DNA from: GCA-2687515 sp002687515
GTDB lineage: Bacteria; Pseudomonadota; Alphaproteobacteria; Rhodospirillales; UBA2165
DNA: 64,000 nt
Direction of reading: 5' to 3'
Assembly (NCBI GenBank): GCA_030745835.1
Contig: JASLNU010000134.1
Location: 1 to 64,000 of the forward strand
The position numbers and the translations under genes were made by a program. Within the stretch, counting starts at the first letter, position 1. Every line of letters begins with the position of its first letter. Positions 40,411-49,090 of this stretch are shown one piece after another. The notes beneath the pieces were generated by a model. It was given only the letters and a program-made list of their open reading frames with translations. It searched no databases and had not been told where the DNA came from.

Positions 40411-40824
40411 TCAAAGCAGCATGTAGGTGCTGGTCACGTGGGCGATGGATTTTTCCGGCAGTCCGGTATGCAAGTTCACTTCCCCATACATGATAGTCCG
40501 GCCCGGCTTGATGATGCGTGCCTCGGCGATCAGGTCTTCGTCGCCGGCCGGGCGCAGGAAGGCCGAGGATTGACTGACCGTGGTCAATGGCACCCATTCG
40601 CCTACCGACGCGGCCACCGCAAAGGCCATGGCGGTATCGGCCAAGGACATAATCGCCTGTCCGCAAATGGTGCCGCCGCCGCGGTTCAGTCTGGCCGAGC
40701 GCGGGACCCTGAGAACCGCGGTACCCGATGCAATTTTTTCGAAGCAAATACCCAATTCGTGAATCCAGGGGGAAAACTCTTCCCTCAGCCTGGTTTCCGC
40801 GTCTGCTATGGAAAATTCAGACAT
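40411..40824 (-). CDS. PaaI-family hotdog thioesterase
   Basis: A 137-residue hotdog-fold protein: RSARLNRGGGTICGQAIMSL followed by ADTAMAFAVAASVG matches the PaaI group, and TTVSQSSAFLRPAGDEDLIA gives the rest of the beta sheet. Members hydrolyse acyl-CoA thioesters. Start taken at ATG 40824 (MSEFSIADAE) with AAGGGA upstream; the frame is open 38 codons further but that extension is basic and unlike the family. It lies alone inside the insert between tatA and scpB. Confidence 0.88.
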   Translation of the reverse strand: MSEFSIADAETRLREEFSPWIHELGICFEKIASGTAVLRVPRSARLNRGGGTICGQAIMSLADTAMAFAVAASVGEWVPLTTVSQSSAFLRPAGDEDLIAEARIIKPGRTIMYGEVNLHTGLPEKSIAHVTSTYMLL

Positions 40825-41254
40825 GTGGCAATCCCTTGTGATTGTGGCGTCGGAGGCGTGGAGGTGGCGGCTGGAATCCGGAACTGTCTCACGATTGACC
40901 CATTTGCCGTTGTACTGGAAAGATCGATTTCGGAACATCCCCTAATATCCGTCATAGTTGGACCGTCAATATGCGCTTTAGCGAAAATTTTTAACCAAGA
41001 CCGTTCCGGGATATGTCGAAAGCGATGGAATGGCTCGGTCTGGCGGCGGAATAGGAGATTAGATATCCTAGTCCGGTTGAATAGATTGGGGGTGTCCGCA
41101 TATCTCCCTTATCGAACCGCCGCAGGAATTTCCTAACACTCCGCCGTCAATTGTTTTGACCGCCGTCAAATCCAAGAATTACCCATTTTGGTAGATTATT
41201 GAAGGCTCCCATCGAATGCTCAAAGCATTGTTGATCTTGGTAAGGTAGCCAATT
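40825..41254. other. Intergenic region with a gene remnant
   Basis: No intact gene. The only protein-like trace is the C-terminal fragment of a paralogue of the next gene (40996-41054). The region is AT-richer than its surroundings and should contain the promoter for the GTG-started gene at 41255. Confidence 0.5.
40996..41054 (+). pseudogene. C-terminal remnant of a paralogue of the 41255 gene
   Basis: The short frame reads PRPFRDMSKAMEWLGLAAE then stop. The intact gene 200 bp downstream ends RRPFRDMMKAKEWLGIPGDY. The similarity over 15 residues, in the same orientation, suggests that a tandem duplicate existed and its first 100 codons were deleted or eroded. Confidence 0.6.
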
Positions 41255-41683
41255 GTGGCGCACGATTTCTATATCGATCCCGACGTCAATTGTATCTTTG
41301 TCAGGCATTTTGACGAAATGCGCGTTGGCGAAGGGTTCGATTCCATAATGGTTCTTCTTGCAGATCCCGAGTTTCATCGAGGCCTGAATATCTTGCGCGA
41401 CACACGCCAAGTCTCAATTCCTGACATCTACGCCGACACACGGGAATTGATAAACGCCCGTGAGCAAATGAAGAGTTACGCCGAGAATTTTCAAAGCAGC
41501 CGGTTCGCTTGGGTCGTTGGTTCTGCCGCAGACTATGCGATTGTTCATCGGTGGTCCGCCACGACGCGCCTCGATGCTCATGTTGAACGGAGACCCTTTC
41601 GAGACATGATGAAAGCGAAAGAGTGGCTCGGTATTCCCGGAGATTACGAGATCAGGTATCCCACTGACGAAAAAACAGACTGA
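41255..41683 (+). CDS. Hypothetical protein, STAS/SpoIIAA-like
   Basis: A 142-residue cytoplasmic protein: FYIDPDVNCIFVRHFDEMRV, then ILRDTRQVSIPDIYAD, FAWVVGSAADYAIVHRW and MMKAKEWLGIPGDYEI. The beta-alpha order and the ending with KAxEWLGIP resemble the single-domain SpoIIAA-like (STAS-related) proteins of proteobacteria, of unknown role. The start is GTG with AAGG 8 nt upstream. A degraded second copy precedes it (40996-41054). Confidence 0.65.
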   Translation: MAHDFYIDPDVNCIFVRHFDEMRVGEGFDSIMVLLADPEFHRGLNILRDTRQVSIPDIYADTRELINAREQMKSYAENFQSSRFAWVVGSAADYAIVHRWSATTRLDAHVERRPFRDMMKAKEWLGIPGDYEIRYPTDEKTD

Positions 41684-41796
41684 AGCCACCCTCCTGCCCG
41701 ATAGGCACCGAGTGTCAAAATTGGGCGCCCATAGCGATCAGGCCCGACATTTTAGCCTATCCGGAAACCATTGGTTTTCCGCCCCCCGCCCCCGCC

Positions 41797-42936
41797 TCAC
41801 CCCGGCAGCCAGCCCTTGAGCCGCGCGCGGGTTTGCGGCGACATGAAATCCTCGATCGGGCCGAGATAGGATTTCAGGCGCACGAGGGTTTCGGCGTTTT
41901 CCGATCCCGCGTTCGCGACCATCAACTCGACGGTCTTGTAGATCGCCTCGATCAACTTGGCCGCGCCCTCCTCCGCCGCCAGCCATTCGGTTTCATCGCC
42001 GCCGGCTTGGAAGCGAATCGGCTGCGCCATGAACAACCGGTGCCGCTGGTTGCTGTTGTTGAGGGCGAAGCCGGCCAGGCTTCCCACCGTCGGCGCCGGG
42101 CCGGGCGGCAGGTCGGCGAGATAGGCGCGCGCCGACATCTTACAGACCAGCAACTCGTCGGAAGAGCGGATCAGATGCACCGCCGCGTCGCCCGGCACGG
42201 CGCGCAAGGCAAACTCGTAATCCATGGTGCCGGAATAATTGCCCCCGGTTTGCGGCGCCACCAGCAAGGGATGGGGAAAGAAACAATGGGTCAAAAAGCC
42301 GTGGCTTCCGACCCGCCAGTTGATTTGCGACGGATAGCCGGTGAACGGTTCGGCATCAAGAAACATGCGCGCCGCCACCGGGTGCATGGCTTCGAGCCCG
42401 ATATCGACCAGTTGGCGGGCATCGATGCCGCCGGTGAGCGCGCCGCGCAGCCGCCCCGCCGCGCCTTCTTCCTCGAGGCGCATGAACATGGCGCAAACGG
42501 CAGCGGCGCCATCCTTGAAGCGGGCCATCATCGCCGGCCAGGAACCGTCGGAAAAAATGAAATCGGAATCCAAGAGGATGACGCCCGACGCTCCGCCGGC
42601 CATCGCTTCCTCGATCAATATCCGCGAGGTCAAGCGCTGCACGTTATGCTTCAAGATGGACGGATCGGAATTATTCATCGCCTCGGCCAGGCTGCCGCCG
42701 CGATAGGGGGTGTCCTCGAAATAACGAAAGCGGACCTCGGCGAGGGCGCGAAGCGGATCGATGCCGGGATGAAAATAGGCTTCCGAATCGCGATCCGTGA
42801 AGATATGGAAAACCAGTTCCGCGTCTTCGGCGGCGGCCGGGATATTGCCGGGCGACAGTTGGCTGGCCAGCGAAAATTCCAGATACTTGTTGACGTAAGC
42901 CTCGCCCCACAGCGTCAGGAACACGTCGAAACGCAA
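41797..42936 (-). CDS. Putative GT-A-fold glycosyltransferase
   Basis: A 379-residue protein of unknown exact family. It starts FDVFLTLWGEAYVNKYLEFS, with VFHIFTDRDSEAYF and later GASGVILLDSDFIFSDGSWP, which carries a DSD metal motif near residue 120, and GGNYSGTMDYEFALRAVPGD. These features fit a nucleotide-diphospho-sugar transferase fold. Stops 9 nt after the scpB stop side, that is, it is transcribed just downstream of scpB and may be read from that operon. Its partner pathway is not obvious; the window holds another glycosyltransferase cluster at 24-28.7 kb. Confidence 0.65.
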   Translation of the reverse strand: MRFDVFLTLWGEAYVNKYLEFSLASQLSPGNIPAAAEDAELVFHIFTDRDSEAYFHPGIDPLRALAEVRFRYFEDTPYRGGSLAEAMNNSDPSILKHNVQRLTSRILIEEAMAGGASGVILLDSDFIFSDGSWPAMMARFKDGAAAVCAMFMRLEEEGAAGRLRGALTGGIDARQLVDIGLEAMHPVAARMFLDAEPFTGYPSQINWRVGSHGFLTHCFFPHPLLVAPQTGGNYSGTMDYEFALRAVPGDAAVHLIRSSDELLVCKMSARAYLADLPPGPAPTVGSLAGFALNNSNQRHRLFMAQPIRFQAGGDETEWLAAEEGAAKLIEAIYKTVELMVANAGSENAETLVRLKSYLGPIEDFMSPQTRARLKGWLPG

Positions 42937-42944
42937 GGCGCTGC

Positions 42945-43652
42945 CTAGTCGGATTCGGCGCCGGCGCCGGCCAGCGGATCGCCGTCACCGGGGTCAAGGG
43001 GCTCCAGATCCAGCGCCCCGCTTTCCAAATCGGCCCCGGTCTCGTCTTCTTCGCTATCCTGGCTTACATCGGTTGGCGCCGGGAACGGCGCCGCCCTTGA
43101 GCCGATGGTCTGCACGGCGGGCCGCTTATCCAACAGCCCGGCGGCCTTCAGATCGTCCATGCCGGGCAGATCGTCGAGCCCCTCGAGGCCGAACTGGCCG
43201 AGGAAACTGTCAGTGGTGCCCCAGGTGACCGGCTTGCCCGGTGTCCGCCGGCGGCCGCGCGGGCGTATCCAGCCGGCTTCGAACAAGACATCCATGGTGC
43301 CCTTGCTTAGCCCGACGCCACGGATTTCCTCGATCTCGGAACGGGTCACCGGCTGATGGTAGGCGATCACCGCCAGGGTTTCGACGGCGGCGCGCGACAG
43401 GCGGCGCATCAGCGTCCGTTCGACCATCAATTGGGCGCCCAGATCCTCGGCGGTGCGGAACGCCCAGCCCTTGCCGACCTTGACCAAATTCACCCCGCGC
43501 TCGGCGTAATGGTCCGATAGGGCGCCGATCAGCGCATCGATGTCGGCGCCATCTGGAAGCCGGTCGGCGATCACCGATGCCGGCACCGGATCGGCGGATG
43601 CAAAGATCAGGGCTTCCAAAAGACGCAGGTGGTGAGGGTCGAAATCAGTCAT
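42945..43652 (-). CDS. scpB: Segregation and condensation protein B
   Basis: A 235-residue protein with two winged-helix domains: HHLRLLEALIFASADPVPAS and AVETLAVIAYHQPVTRSEIE with GVGLSKGTMDVLFEAGWIRP, the ScpB signature. With ScpA and Smc it forms the chromosome-compacting complex. The C-terminal 60 residues are an acidic, disordered extension (DSEEDETGADLES) longer than usual. It lies 48 nt after scpA. Confidence 0.95.
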   Translation of the reverse strand: MTDFDPHHLRLLEALIFASADPVPASVIADRLPDGADIDALIGALSDHYAERGVNLVKVGKGWAFRTAEDLGAQLMVERTLMRRLSRAAVETLAVIAYHQPVTRSEIEEIRGVGLSKGTMDVLFEAGWIRPRGRRRTPGKPVTWGTTDSFLGQFGLEGLDDLPGMDDLKAAGLLDKRPAVQTIGSRAAPFPAPTDVSQDSEEDETGADLESGALDLEPLDPGDGDPLAGAGAESD

Positions 43653-43700
43653 ATTGCATTCCGATTATTTTCATTCGCCTTATATTCATTTGCCTTATAT

Positions 43701-44483
43701 TCATTTGCCTGGGGCCCGGACATAGATCGGATCGAACAGCCGGTTCTGGCGCAGGCTCAGTTTTCCGTCCTTGGTCAGTTGCAGCGCCGCCGCCAGGGTC
43801 GATGAAAGCATCGAGCGCCCGACCAGGCCGCCCTGCAATTCTTGCGGCAGGAATTGCATCAGGCTGGACCAGTCGGGAATCCGGTCGAGCATTCCGGTCA
43901 ACAGCTTTAGCGCTTCTTCCGGCGAATAAAGCTCCGACGGTTCGATCCGGAGGGTGCGGATATTGGAGCGGTGGGTATGCTCGCCATAGGCGCTCAAAAG
44001 ATCGAACAGGCTGACTTCGTAGACCGATGTGGAATCATAGCCGAATTTTTCCGGGGCGCCGCGGGCGAAGAAATCGGTGCCCAGGCGCGGCCGCGCCATC
44101 AACTTCTCGCCGGCCTCCTGCATCGCTTGCAGGCGGCGCATCTGATAGGCGAGGGCGGCGGCCATCTGTTCGCCGCTGGGCTCGTCTTCTTCCGACAGAT
44201 CGGGCAGCAACAGGCGCGATTTCAAATAGGCCAGCCAGGCCGCCATCACCAGATAGTCGGCGGCAAGTTCCAGATTGGTGCCGCGCAGCCGCGCCACCCA
44301 AACCAGGTATTGATCGGCCAGCTCGAGGATCGAGATTTGCGTGATATCGACTTTCTGCTCGCGCGCCAGGGTCAGCAAGACATCGAGCGGCCCCTCGAAG
44401 CCGCCGAGATCGACCACCAGTTCCTGGCCCTCCGCGACGTCGGCGCGTTCCTGCATCTCGAAATCGTCAAATTCGTCAGCCAT
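43701..44483 (-). CDS. scpA: Segregation and condensation protein A
   Basis: A 260-residue kleisin: LVVDLGGFEGPLDVLLTLAR, then EQKVDITQISILELADQYLV at the start, ADYLVMAAWLAYLKSRLLLP, and a C-terminal winged helix. It bridges Smc heads and binds ScpB. It starts only 3 nt after the stop of the site-2 protease gene. Confidence 0.95.
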   Translation of the reverse strand: MADEFDDFEMQERADVAEGQELVVDLGGFEGPLDVLLTLAREQKVDITQISILELADQYLVWVARLRGTNLELAADYLVMAAWLAYLKSRLLLPDLSEEDEPSGEQMAAALAYQMRRLQAMQEAGEKLMARPRLGTDFFARGAPEKFGYDSTSVYEVSLFDLLSAYGEHTHRSNIRTLRIEPSELYSPEEALKLLTGMLDRIPDWSSLMQFLPQELQGGLVGRSMLSSTLAAALQLTKDGKLSLRQNRLFDPIYVRAPGK

Positions 44484-44486
44484 TCT

Positions 44487-45176
44487 CTAGCCCAATCCCA
44501 CCAGTTCGGTGATCAGTTCCATCGACCAATATGCCGGCACGCCGATGAGCCACCAGAATATGTTCAAATCCATCCCCACCGCATCGCCCAGCCAGGGCAA
44601 CAGGAACAATGCGCCAAGGATAATGGCAAAGCCGGCGCGCTCCAACCGGGACACCATTATAGCCAAGGAACGCGGCAATACAGCTACCAAAACGCGCCCC
44701 CCATCCAGCGGCGGCAAGGGAATCAGATTGAAAAAAAAGAGAATCATGTTGAGCAGCATGGACATGCGCAGGCTTGTTATGGCCCAGGCCCACGCCGCTT
44801 CGGGAAGGAATTGGACGGTGTGCAGCAATGCCCCCGAAGCCAGCGCCAGGATCAGATTGGAAAACGGCCCGGCGATGGCAACCAGCACCATATCGCGGCG
44901 GAAGGACCGTAAATTCAAAAAATTCACCGGCACCGGCTTGGCGTAGCCGAAGGCCATGCGCCCGCCCGACGCCATCAACAACAGCGCCGGCAAGATGATG
45001 GTGCCAAAGAGATCGATATGCTTGAACGGATTGAAGGTGACGCGGCCGGCACGCAGCGCCGTGTCGTCGCCCAGCTTTGACGCTACCCAACCATGCGCGG
45101 CTTCGTGCAGGGGAATCGCGAACAGGAGCGGCACCACCCAGATCGATATCCGGAATAGAAGCGAATGTTCATCCAT
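44487..45176 (-). CDS. Site-2-protease-type membrane metallopeptidase (M50)
   Basis: A 229-residue inner-membrane protein with about five helices. The zinc motif is IPLHEAAHGWVASK (HExxH), and the third ligand is in FNLIPLPPLDGGRVLVAVLP. This compact form is common in alphaproteobacteria near scpAB. Substrates are unknown; site-2 proteases cleave membrane-spanning segments. Its ATG overlaps the nagZ stop by 1 nt (TAATG). Confidence 0.92.
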   Translation of the reverse strand: MDEHSLLFRISIWVVPLLFAIPLHEAAHGWVASKLGDDTALRAGRVTFNPFKHIDLFGTIILPALLLMASGGRMAFGYAKPVPVNFLNLRSFRRDMVLVAIAGPFSNLILALASGALLHTVQFLPEAAWAWAITSLRMSMLLNMILFFFNLIPLPPLDGGRVLVAVLPRSLAIMVSRLERAGFAIILGALFLLPWLGDAVGMDLNIFWWLIGVPAYWSMELITELVGLG

Positions 45177-46222
45177 TACGTGGCGAGCAATTCATCCAGC
45201 CGCGCCAGGGCGGCGGCGGCATCGAAACCTTGCTGTCCCTCCGGCGCCGGTATCCGATCGAGGGCGGATTGCAAGCGCCCGGCGGCCTCCGGCCCAAGGC
45301 GCGGAACCGCCGGCGCCACCGCCTCCATTTCTTCTTGCTCGCCGTTGCAGTGCAAGACGATATCGCAGCCCGCCTGGATGGCCCGGCGGGCGCGGTCATC
45401 CAAGCCGCCGGCCAGCGCCTGCATGGATAAATCGTCGGACAGCAACAGGCCCTGAAAACCGATGCGTTCGCGGATCAGGGTCCGGATCGCCGCCTCCGAC
45501 AAGGTTACCGGCGCCTCGGCATCGGCCGCCTTGTAAACAACATGCGCGGTCATCGCCACCGGCATATCGCAAAGTTCGCGAAACGGCGCGAAGTCGGTGG
45601 CATCCAATTCCGCCAGCGGCGAATCCACCTCGGGCAAATCCGTGTGGCTGTCGACCAGGGCGCGGCCATGCCCCGGAATATGCTTGATCACCGGCAGCAC
45701 GCCGCCGGTGATCATTCCGTTACATACCTGGCGGCCCAGATCGGCGATCTGATCGGGGATCTCGCCGAAGGCGCGGTCACCGATAACCGAATCGGCGCCG
45801 GCAATCGGGACATCGAGGACCGGCACGCAATCGACGGTGATTCCGAGGGCCGCCAAATCATCCGCGATCAGGCGGGCACTGAGCCAGGCCGCTTGCCGCG
45901 CGCGCTCGGGATCGGCGGCATAAAGGCCGGCGAAGACGGCGGCGGCCGGCGGCAAGCGCCAATGCGGGGGCCGCAGCCGCGCTACGCGGCCGCCTTCCTG
46001 ATCGATCAGCACCGGCGCATCGGGCCTGCCGATGCTATCGCGCAGCGCCGCGACCAGGCCGCGCAGCTGATCCGGGTCCTGGCAATTGCGCTGGAACAGG
46101 ATGAAACCGGCGGGATCGGTTTCGGCGAAAAATGACCGCTCCCACGCGCTCGGCTCAAGACCGGCGCAGCCAAAGATGACCGCCCTCGGCGGTAACGGCG
46201 CGCCATGTCCATTGTCGCTCAT
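45176..46222 (-). CDS. nagZ: Beta-N-acetylhexosaminidase NagZ
   Basis: A 348-residue GH3 enzyme that removes N-acetylglucosamine from peptidoglycan fragments during cell-wall recycling. Signatures are PVLIDQEGGRVARLRPPHW and the catalytic loop VIKHIPGHGRALVDSHTDLP with the general-acid His/Asp pair. ATG 46222 (MSDNGHGAPLP) is preferred to the far upstream in-frame codon, which lies inside the SPOR gene; its start overlaps the end of that gene by 4 nt. Confidence 0.95.
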   Translation of the reverse strand: MSDNGHGAPLPPRAVIFGCAGLEPSAWERSFFAETDPAGFILFQRNCQDPDQLRGLVAALRDSIGRPDAPVLIDQEGGRVARLRPPHWRLPPAAAVFAGLYAADPERARQAAWLSARLIADDLAALGITVDCVPVLDVPIAGADSVIGDRAFGEIPDQIADLGRQVCNGMITGGVLPVIKHIPGHGRALVDSHTDLPEVDSPLAELDATDFAPFRELCDMPVAMTAHVVYKAADAEAPVTLSEAAIRTLIRERIGFQGLLLSDDLSMQALAGGLDDRARRAIQAGCDIVLHCNGEQEEMEAVAPAVPRLGPEAAGRLQSALDRIPAPEGQQGFDAAAALARLDELLAT

Positions 46223-47325
46223 CCGCCGGGCGCGACGACTAGGCAGCCGACCTTTTTCTTGGCCAGCGCCCGGCACAGTTGACGCGCCGTATCCTTGTCC
46301 GGCAGCGTTCCGGCGCGCAGACGGTAGAATATGCCCCTGGCGCCGAGATCGGCGCGCACCACGCTCAATGACAGCTTGCCCAATAGTTCGGCATGGCGGC
46401 CGCGCAGCCGGCGCCATTCGCCGCCCGCCGCTTTTTCGTCGCGCACCGCCGCCAGTTGGACACTGTAGCCGGACCCCGGAAGCGTCGCCGCCGGCAATTG
46501 AATTTCAGGCTTGCTGGCGAGGCTGGCCTCGGGCGCGGCCTCGGGTGTCTTGACCTCGGGCGGCGGTGGCGCCGGCGGCGGTTTTTGCACGGCGATTACT
46601 TTTTCCGGCGAAGGTTTTGCCGGGGAAGGCTCTGCTGGGGACGGCTCTGCTGGCGATGGCTTCGCCGCCGCTTCGGCCCCCGCATCCTGGCTTTTTTGGG
46701 CGGGTTTGGCGGCGCTGGTTTCGGGCTTTTGAACGTCCTCGGCCTCGCTGGCGGCGATCAGTTTCTCGGCGCTCTTTGCCGGCCCGCCGGCAGCGGTGTC
46801 CTTGGCCGCCGGTTTTGCCGGCCGGGTTCCGGTTGACGCCGGCGATGGCAGCGGATTTTCCGGGCGCGGCAGCAGGGTCTCGGCGGACCTTTCCGGCTGA
46901 TCGCCGCCGATACGCTTGTAAACCTCGATATCCCGATTTTTGATTTCGATGCCGCCGGGCTTGTCGGGGCGCACCTTGAGCGGACCGGCGGCGGCCTGGA
47001 TCACCGGAACATCGTCCGCGCCGGTGCCGAACAACTGCCCGCCCATGGCCAGCCAACCGCCATAGCTGGCACCGGCCAGGATTAAGAGAACGATCAAAAC
47101 CAAAATACCGCGCCGGCGTCCGGGCGGGCGGCGCCTTACCCGCTCAAACTCAAGGGTATCCGATTGCAACTCGCCTCGATCGAAGTCCGGGATATCGGCC
47201 AAGGGCGGCCCACCATCCAACGGGGCGTCCGGATGGCCGTCACCTGGGCCGTCACCCGGGCCGTCACCCGGGCCTTCAACCGGGCCGTCAACTTGACCGT
47301 TATTTGGGCGGTCTTCGGCTGCCAT
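46219..47325 (-). CDS. SPOR-domain membrane protein
   Basis: A 368-residue bitopic protein. Residues 1-65 are cytoplasmic with tandem GDGP repeats, a transmembrane helix (about 75-95, RGILVLIVLLILAGASYGGW), a long periplasmic linker rich in Pro, Ala and Lys with repeats SPAEP, and a C-terminal SPOR domain (about 290-365, YSVQLAAVRDEKAAGGEWRR ... FYRLRAGTLPDKDTARQLC). SPOR binds denuded septal peptidoglycan, so the protein probably acts in cell division. Start ATG 47325 has GGAG 9 nt upstream, inside the end of argS. Confidence 0.92.
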   Translation of the reverse strand: MAAEDRPNNGQVDGPVEGPGDGPGDGPGDGHPDAPLDGGPPLADIPDFDRGELQSDTLEFERVRRRPPGRRRGILVLIVLLILAGASYGGWLAMGGQLFGTGADDVPVIQAAAGPLKVRPDKPGGIEIKNRDIEVYKRIGGDQPERSAETLLPRPENPLPSPASTGTRPAKPAAKDTAAGGPAKSAEKLIAASEAEDVQKPETSAAKPAQKSQDAGAEAAAKPSPAEPSPAEPSPAKPSPEKVIAVQKPPPAPPPPEVKTPEAAPEASLASKPEIQLPAATLPGSGYSVQLAAVRDEKAAGGEWRRLRGRHAELLGKLSLSVVRADLGARGIFYRLRAGTLPDKDTARQLCRALAKKKVGCLVVAPGG

Positions 47326-47328
47326 CAA

Positions 47329-49083
47329 TTACATCTCCTGGACTGGCGTCACCCCCATCACGGTAAGGCCGGACGCAATCACCAATTCCAACGCTTTCAC
47401 CAGCGCCAGGCGGGCGCGGCTTAATTCTTTATCAGATTCGACGAGAAAGCGAAGACTTTCGTCCTGGCGCGCGCCTTTTGTCCAAAGGGCATGAAACGAT
47501 GCCGACAAATCGTTCAGAAAATAGGCTATTCTGTGCGGTTCCAGCGCCTCGGCGGCGCCTTCGACCATGCGCGGCCAGGCCGCCATCGATTTGATCAATT
47601 GCAGCTCGGCCGGGTCCGCGAGGAGGCTGAAATCGGCCAATTGCAGCGAATCGGGTGAAAGCTCGGCGGCGTCGAACATTCGGGCGGCATGGCGCAGCAC
47701 CGAGCAGCATCGGGCGTGTGAATACTGCACGTAGAAAACCGGGTTGTCGCGGCTTTGCTCGACCACCTTGGCCAGGTCGAAATCCAGTTGCGCGTCGTTC
47801 TTGCGGGTCAGCATGATGAAGCGGACCACATCCTTGCCGACCTGATCGATGACCTCGGCCAAGGTAACGAATGTGCCGGACCGTTTCGACATCTTCACCG
47901 GCTCGCCCCGGTCCAAAAGATTGACCATCTGGCAGAGGATCACATGCAAACCGCCTTTTTCGCCGGTGAGCGCCGTCACCGCGGCGTTCATGCGTTTCAC
48001 GTAGCCGCCATGATCGGCGCCCCAGACATCGATCAGATCGGTGAAGCCGCGCCGGTGCTTGTCGAGATGGTAGGCCATGTCGGTGGCGAAATAGGTCCAG
48101 GTACCGTCGGATTTCCTGAGCGGCCGGTCGACATCGTCGCCGAACTCGGTGGCCTTGAACAAAAGCTGCGGGCGCGGCTCCCAATCCTCGGGCGTCATGC
48201 CCTTGGGCGGCTCCAGGGTGCCGGTGTAGACCAGGCCGGCGCCTTCGAGCACGCTTACAACTTCGTCGACGCCGCCGCGCTCCACCAGGTCCCGCTCCGA
48301 AAAGAAAACGCCATGCTCGACCCCGAGCGCCGCAAGGTCGCCGCGGATCAGCGTCATCATTTCCTGGGTGGCGAAGGCGCTGAACGGTTGCAGCCATTCC
48401 TCTTCGGCCATGCCCAGCCATTTATCCCCGTCCCGCTCCTTGAGTTTCTCGGCGGCAGGAACCAGGTAGGCGCCGGGGTAAAGCCCTTCGGGAAATTCGG
48501 TAACCACCTCGCCCAGGCATTCGCGGTATCGGAGATGCAGCGAGCGGGCCAGCGCCTCGACCTGGGCGCCGGCGTCGTTGACGTAATATTCGCGCATCAC
48601 ATCGTAGCCGGCCTTGGCCAGGATGGCGGCCAGCGCATCGCCGACGACGGCGCCGCGGCCGTGGCCGACATGCATCGGGCCGGTCGGATTGGCGGACACA
48701 TATTCCACATTCACGCGGCGCCCGGCGCCGATGTTCGAATCGCCATAAGCGATGCCCGCCGCCAGAATCTCGCCCAGGCGCGCGTACCAGAATTGCGGCG
48801 CCAGGGTGGCGTTGATGAAACCGGGCCCGGCCACCTCCACCGACGCCACTTCGTCCATGGCTTCGAGGCCGGCGGCGATCTTTTCCGCCAATTCGCGGGG
48901 GCCGAGCCCCGCCGCCTTGGCCAGGACCATGGCCGCGTTGGTGGAAATGTCGCCATGCTTGACGTCGCGCGGCGGCTCCACGGTGACGCCCCCGGCATCG
49001 ATGACATGTTGCAGAACGCCGGCGGCGGCAAGGCCTTCCAATATGTCGCCGATGCGCCCGTTGAAATATTCGAAGGTGTTCAT
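47329..49083 (-). CDS. argS: Arginyl-tRNA synthetase
   Basis: A 584-residue class I synthetase. The HIGH motif is NPTGPMHVGHGRGAVVGDAL and the KMSKS-like motif is PVKMSKRSGTFVTLAE; the C-terminal DALR anticodon domain ends with VIASGLTVMGVTPVQEM. ATG 49083 (MNTFEYFNGRI) is chosen, since an upstream in-frame start overlaps dgt. It lies 8 nt after the dgt stop, as in many alphaproteobacteria. Confidence 0.97.
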   Translation of the reverse strand: MNTFEYFNGRIGDILEGLAAAGVLQHVIDAGGVTVEPPRDVKHGDISTNAAMVLAKAAGLGPRELAEKIAAGLEAMDEVASVEVAGPGFINATLAPQFWYARLGEILAAGIAYGDSNIGAGRRVNVEYVSANPTGPMHVGHGRGAVVGDALAAILAKAGYDVMREYYVNDAGAQVEALARSLHLRYRECLGEVVTEFPEGLYPGAYLVPAAEKLKERDGDKWLGMAEEEWLQPFSAFATQEMMTLIRGDLAALGVEHGVFFSERDLVERGGVDEVVSVLEGAGLVYTGTLEPPKGMTPEDWEPRPQLLFKATEFGDDVDRPLRKSDGTWTYFATDMAYHLDKHRRGFTDLIDVWGADHGGYVKRMNAAVTALTGEKGGLHVILCQMVNLLDRGEPVKMSKRSGTFVTLAEVIDQVGKDVVRFIMLTRKNDAQLDFDLAKVVEQSRDNPVFYVQYSHARCCSVLRHAARMFDAAELSPDSLQLADFSLLADPAELQLIKSMAAWPRMVEGAAEALEPHRIAYFLNDLSASFHALWTKGARQDESLRFLVESDKELSRARLALVKALELVIASGLTVMGVTPVQEM

Positions 49084-49090
49084 GAGGTGC

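Noticed and set aside
41833..42948. Plus-strand frame opposite the putative glycosyltransferase
   Set aside because: Rich in Arg, His and Gln as expected for an antisense frame; the minus strand has a DSD motif and sensible secondary-structure pattern.
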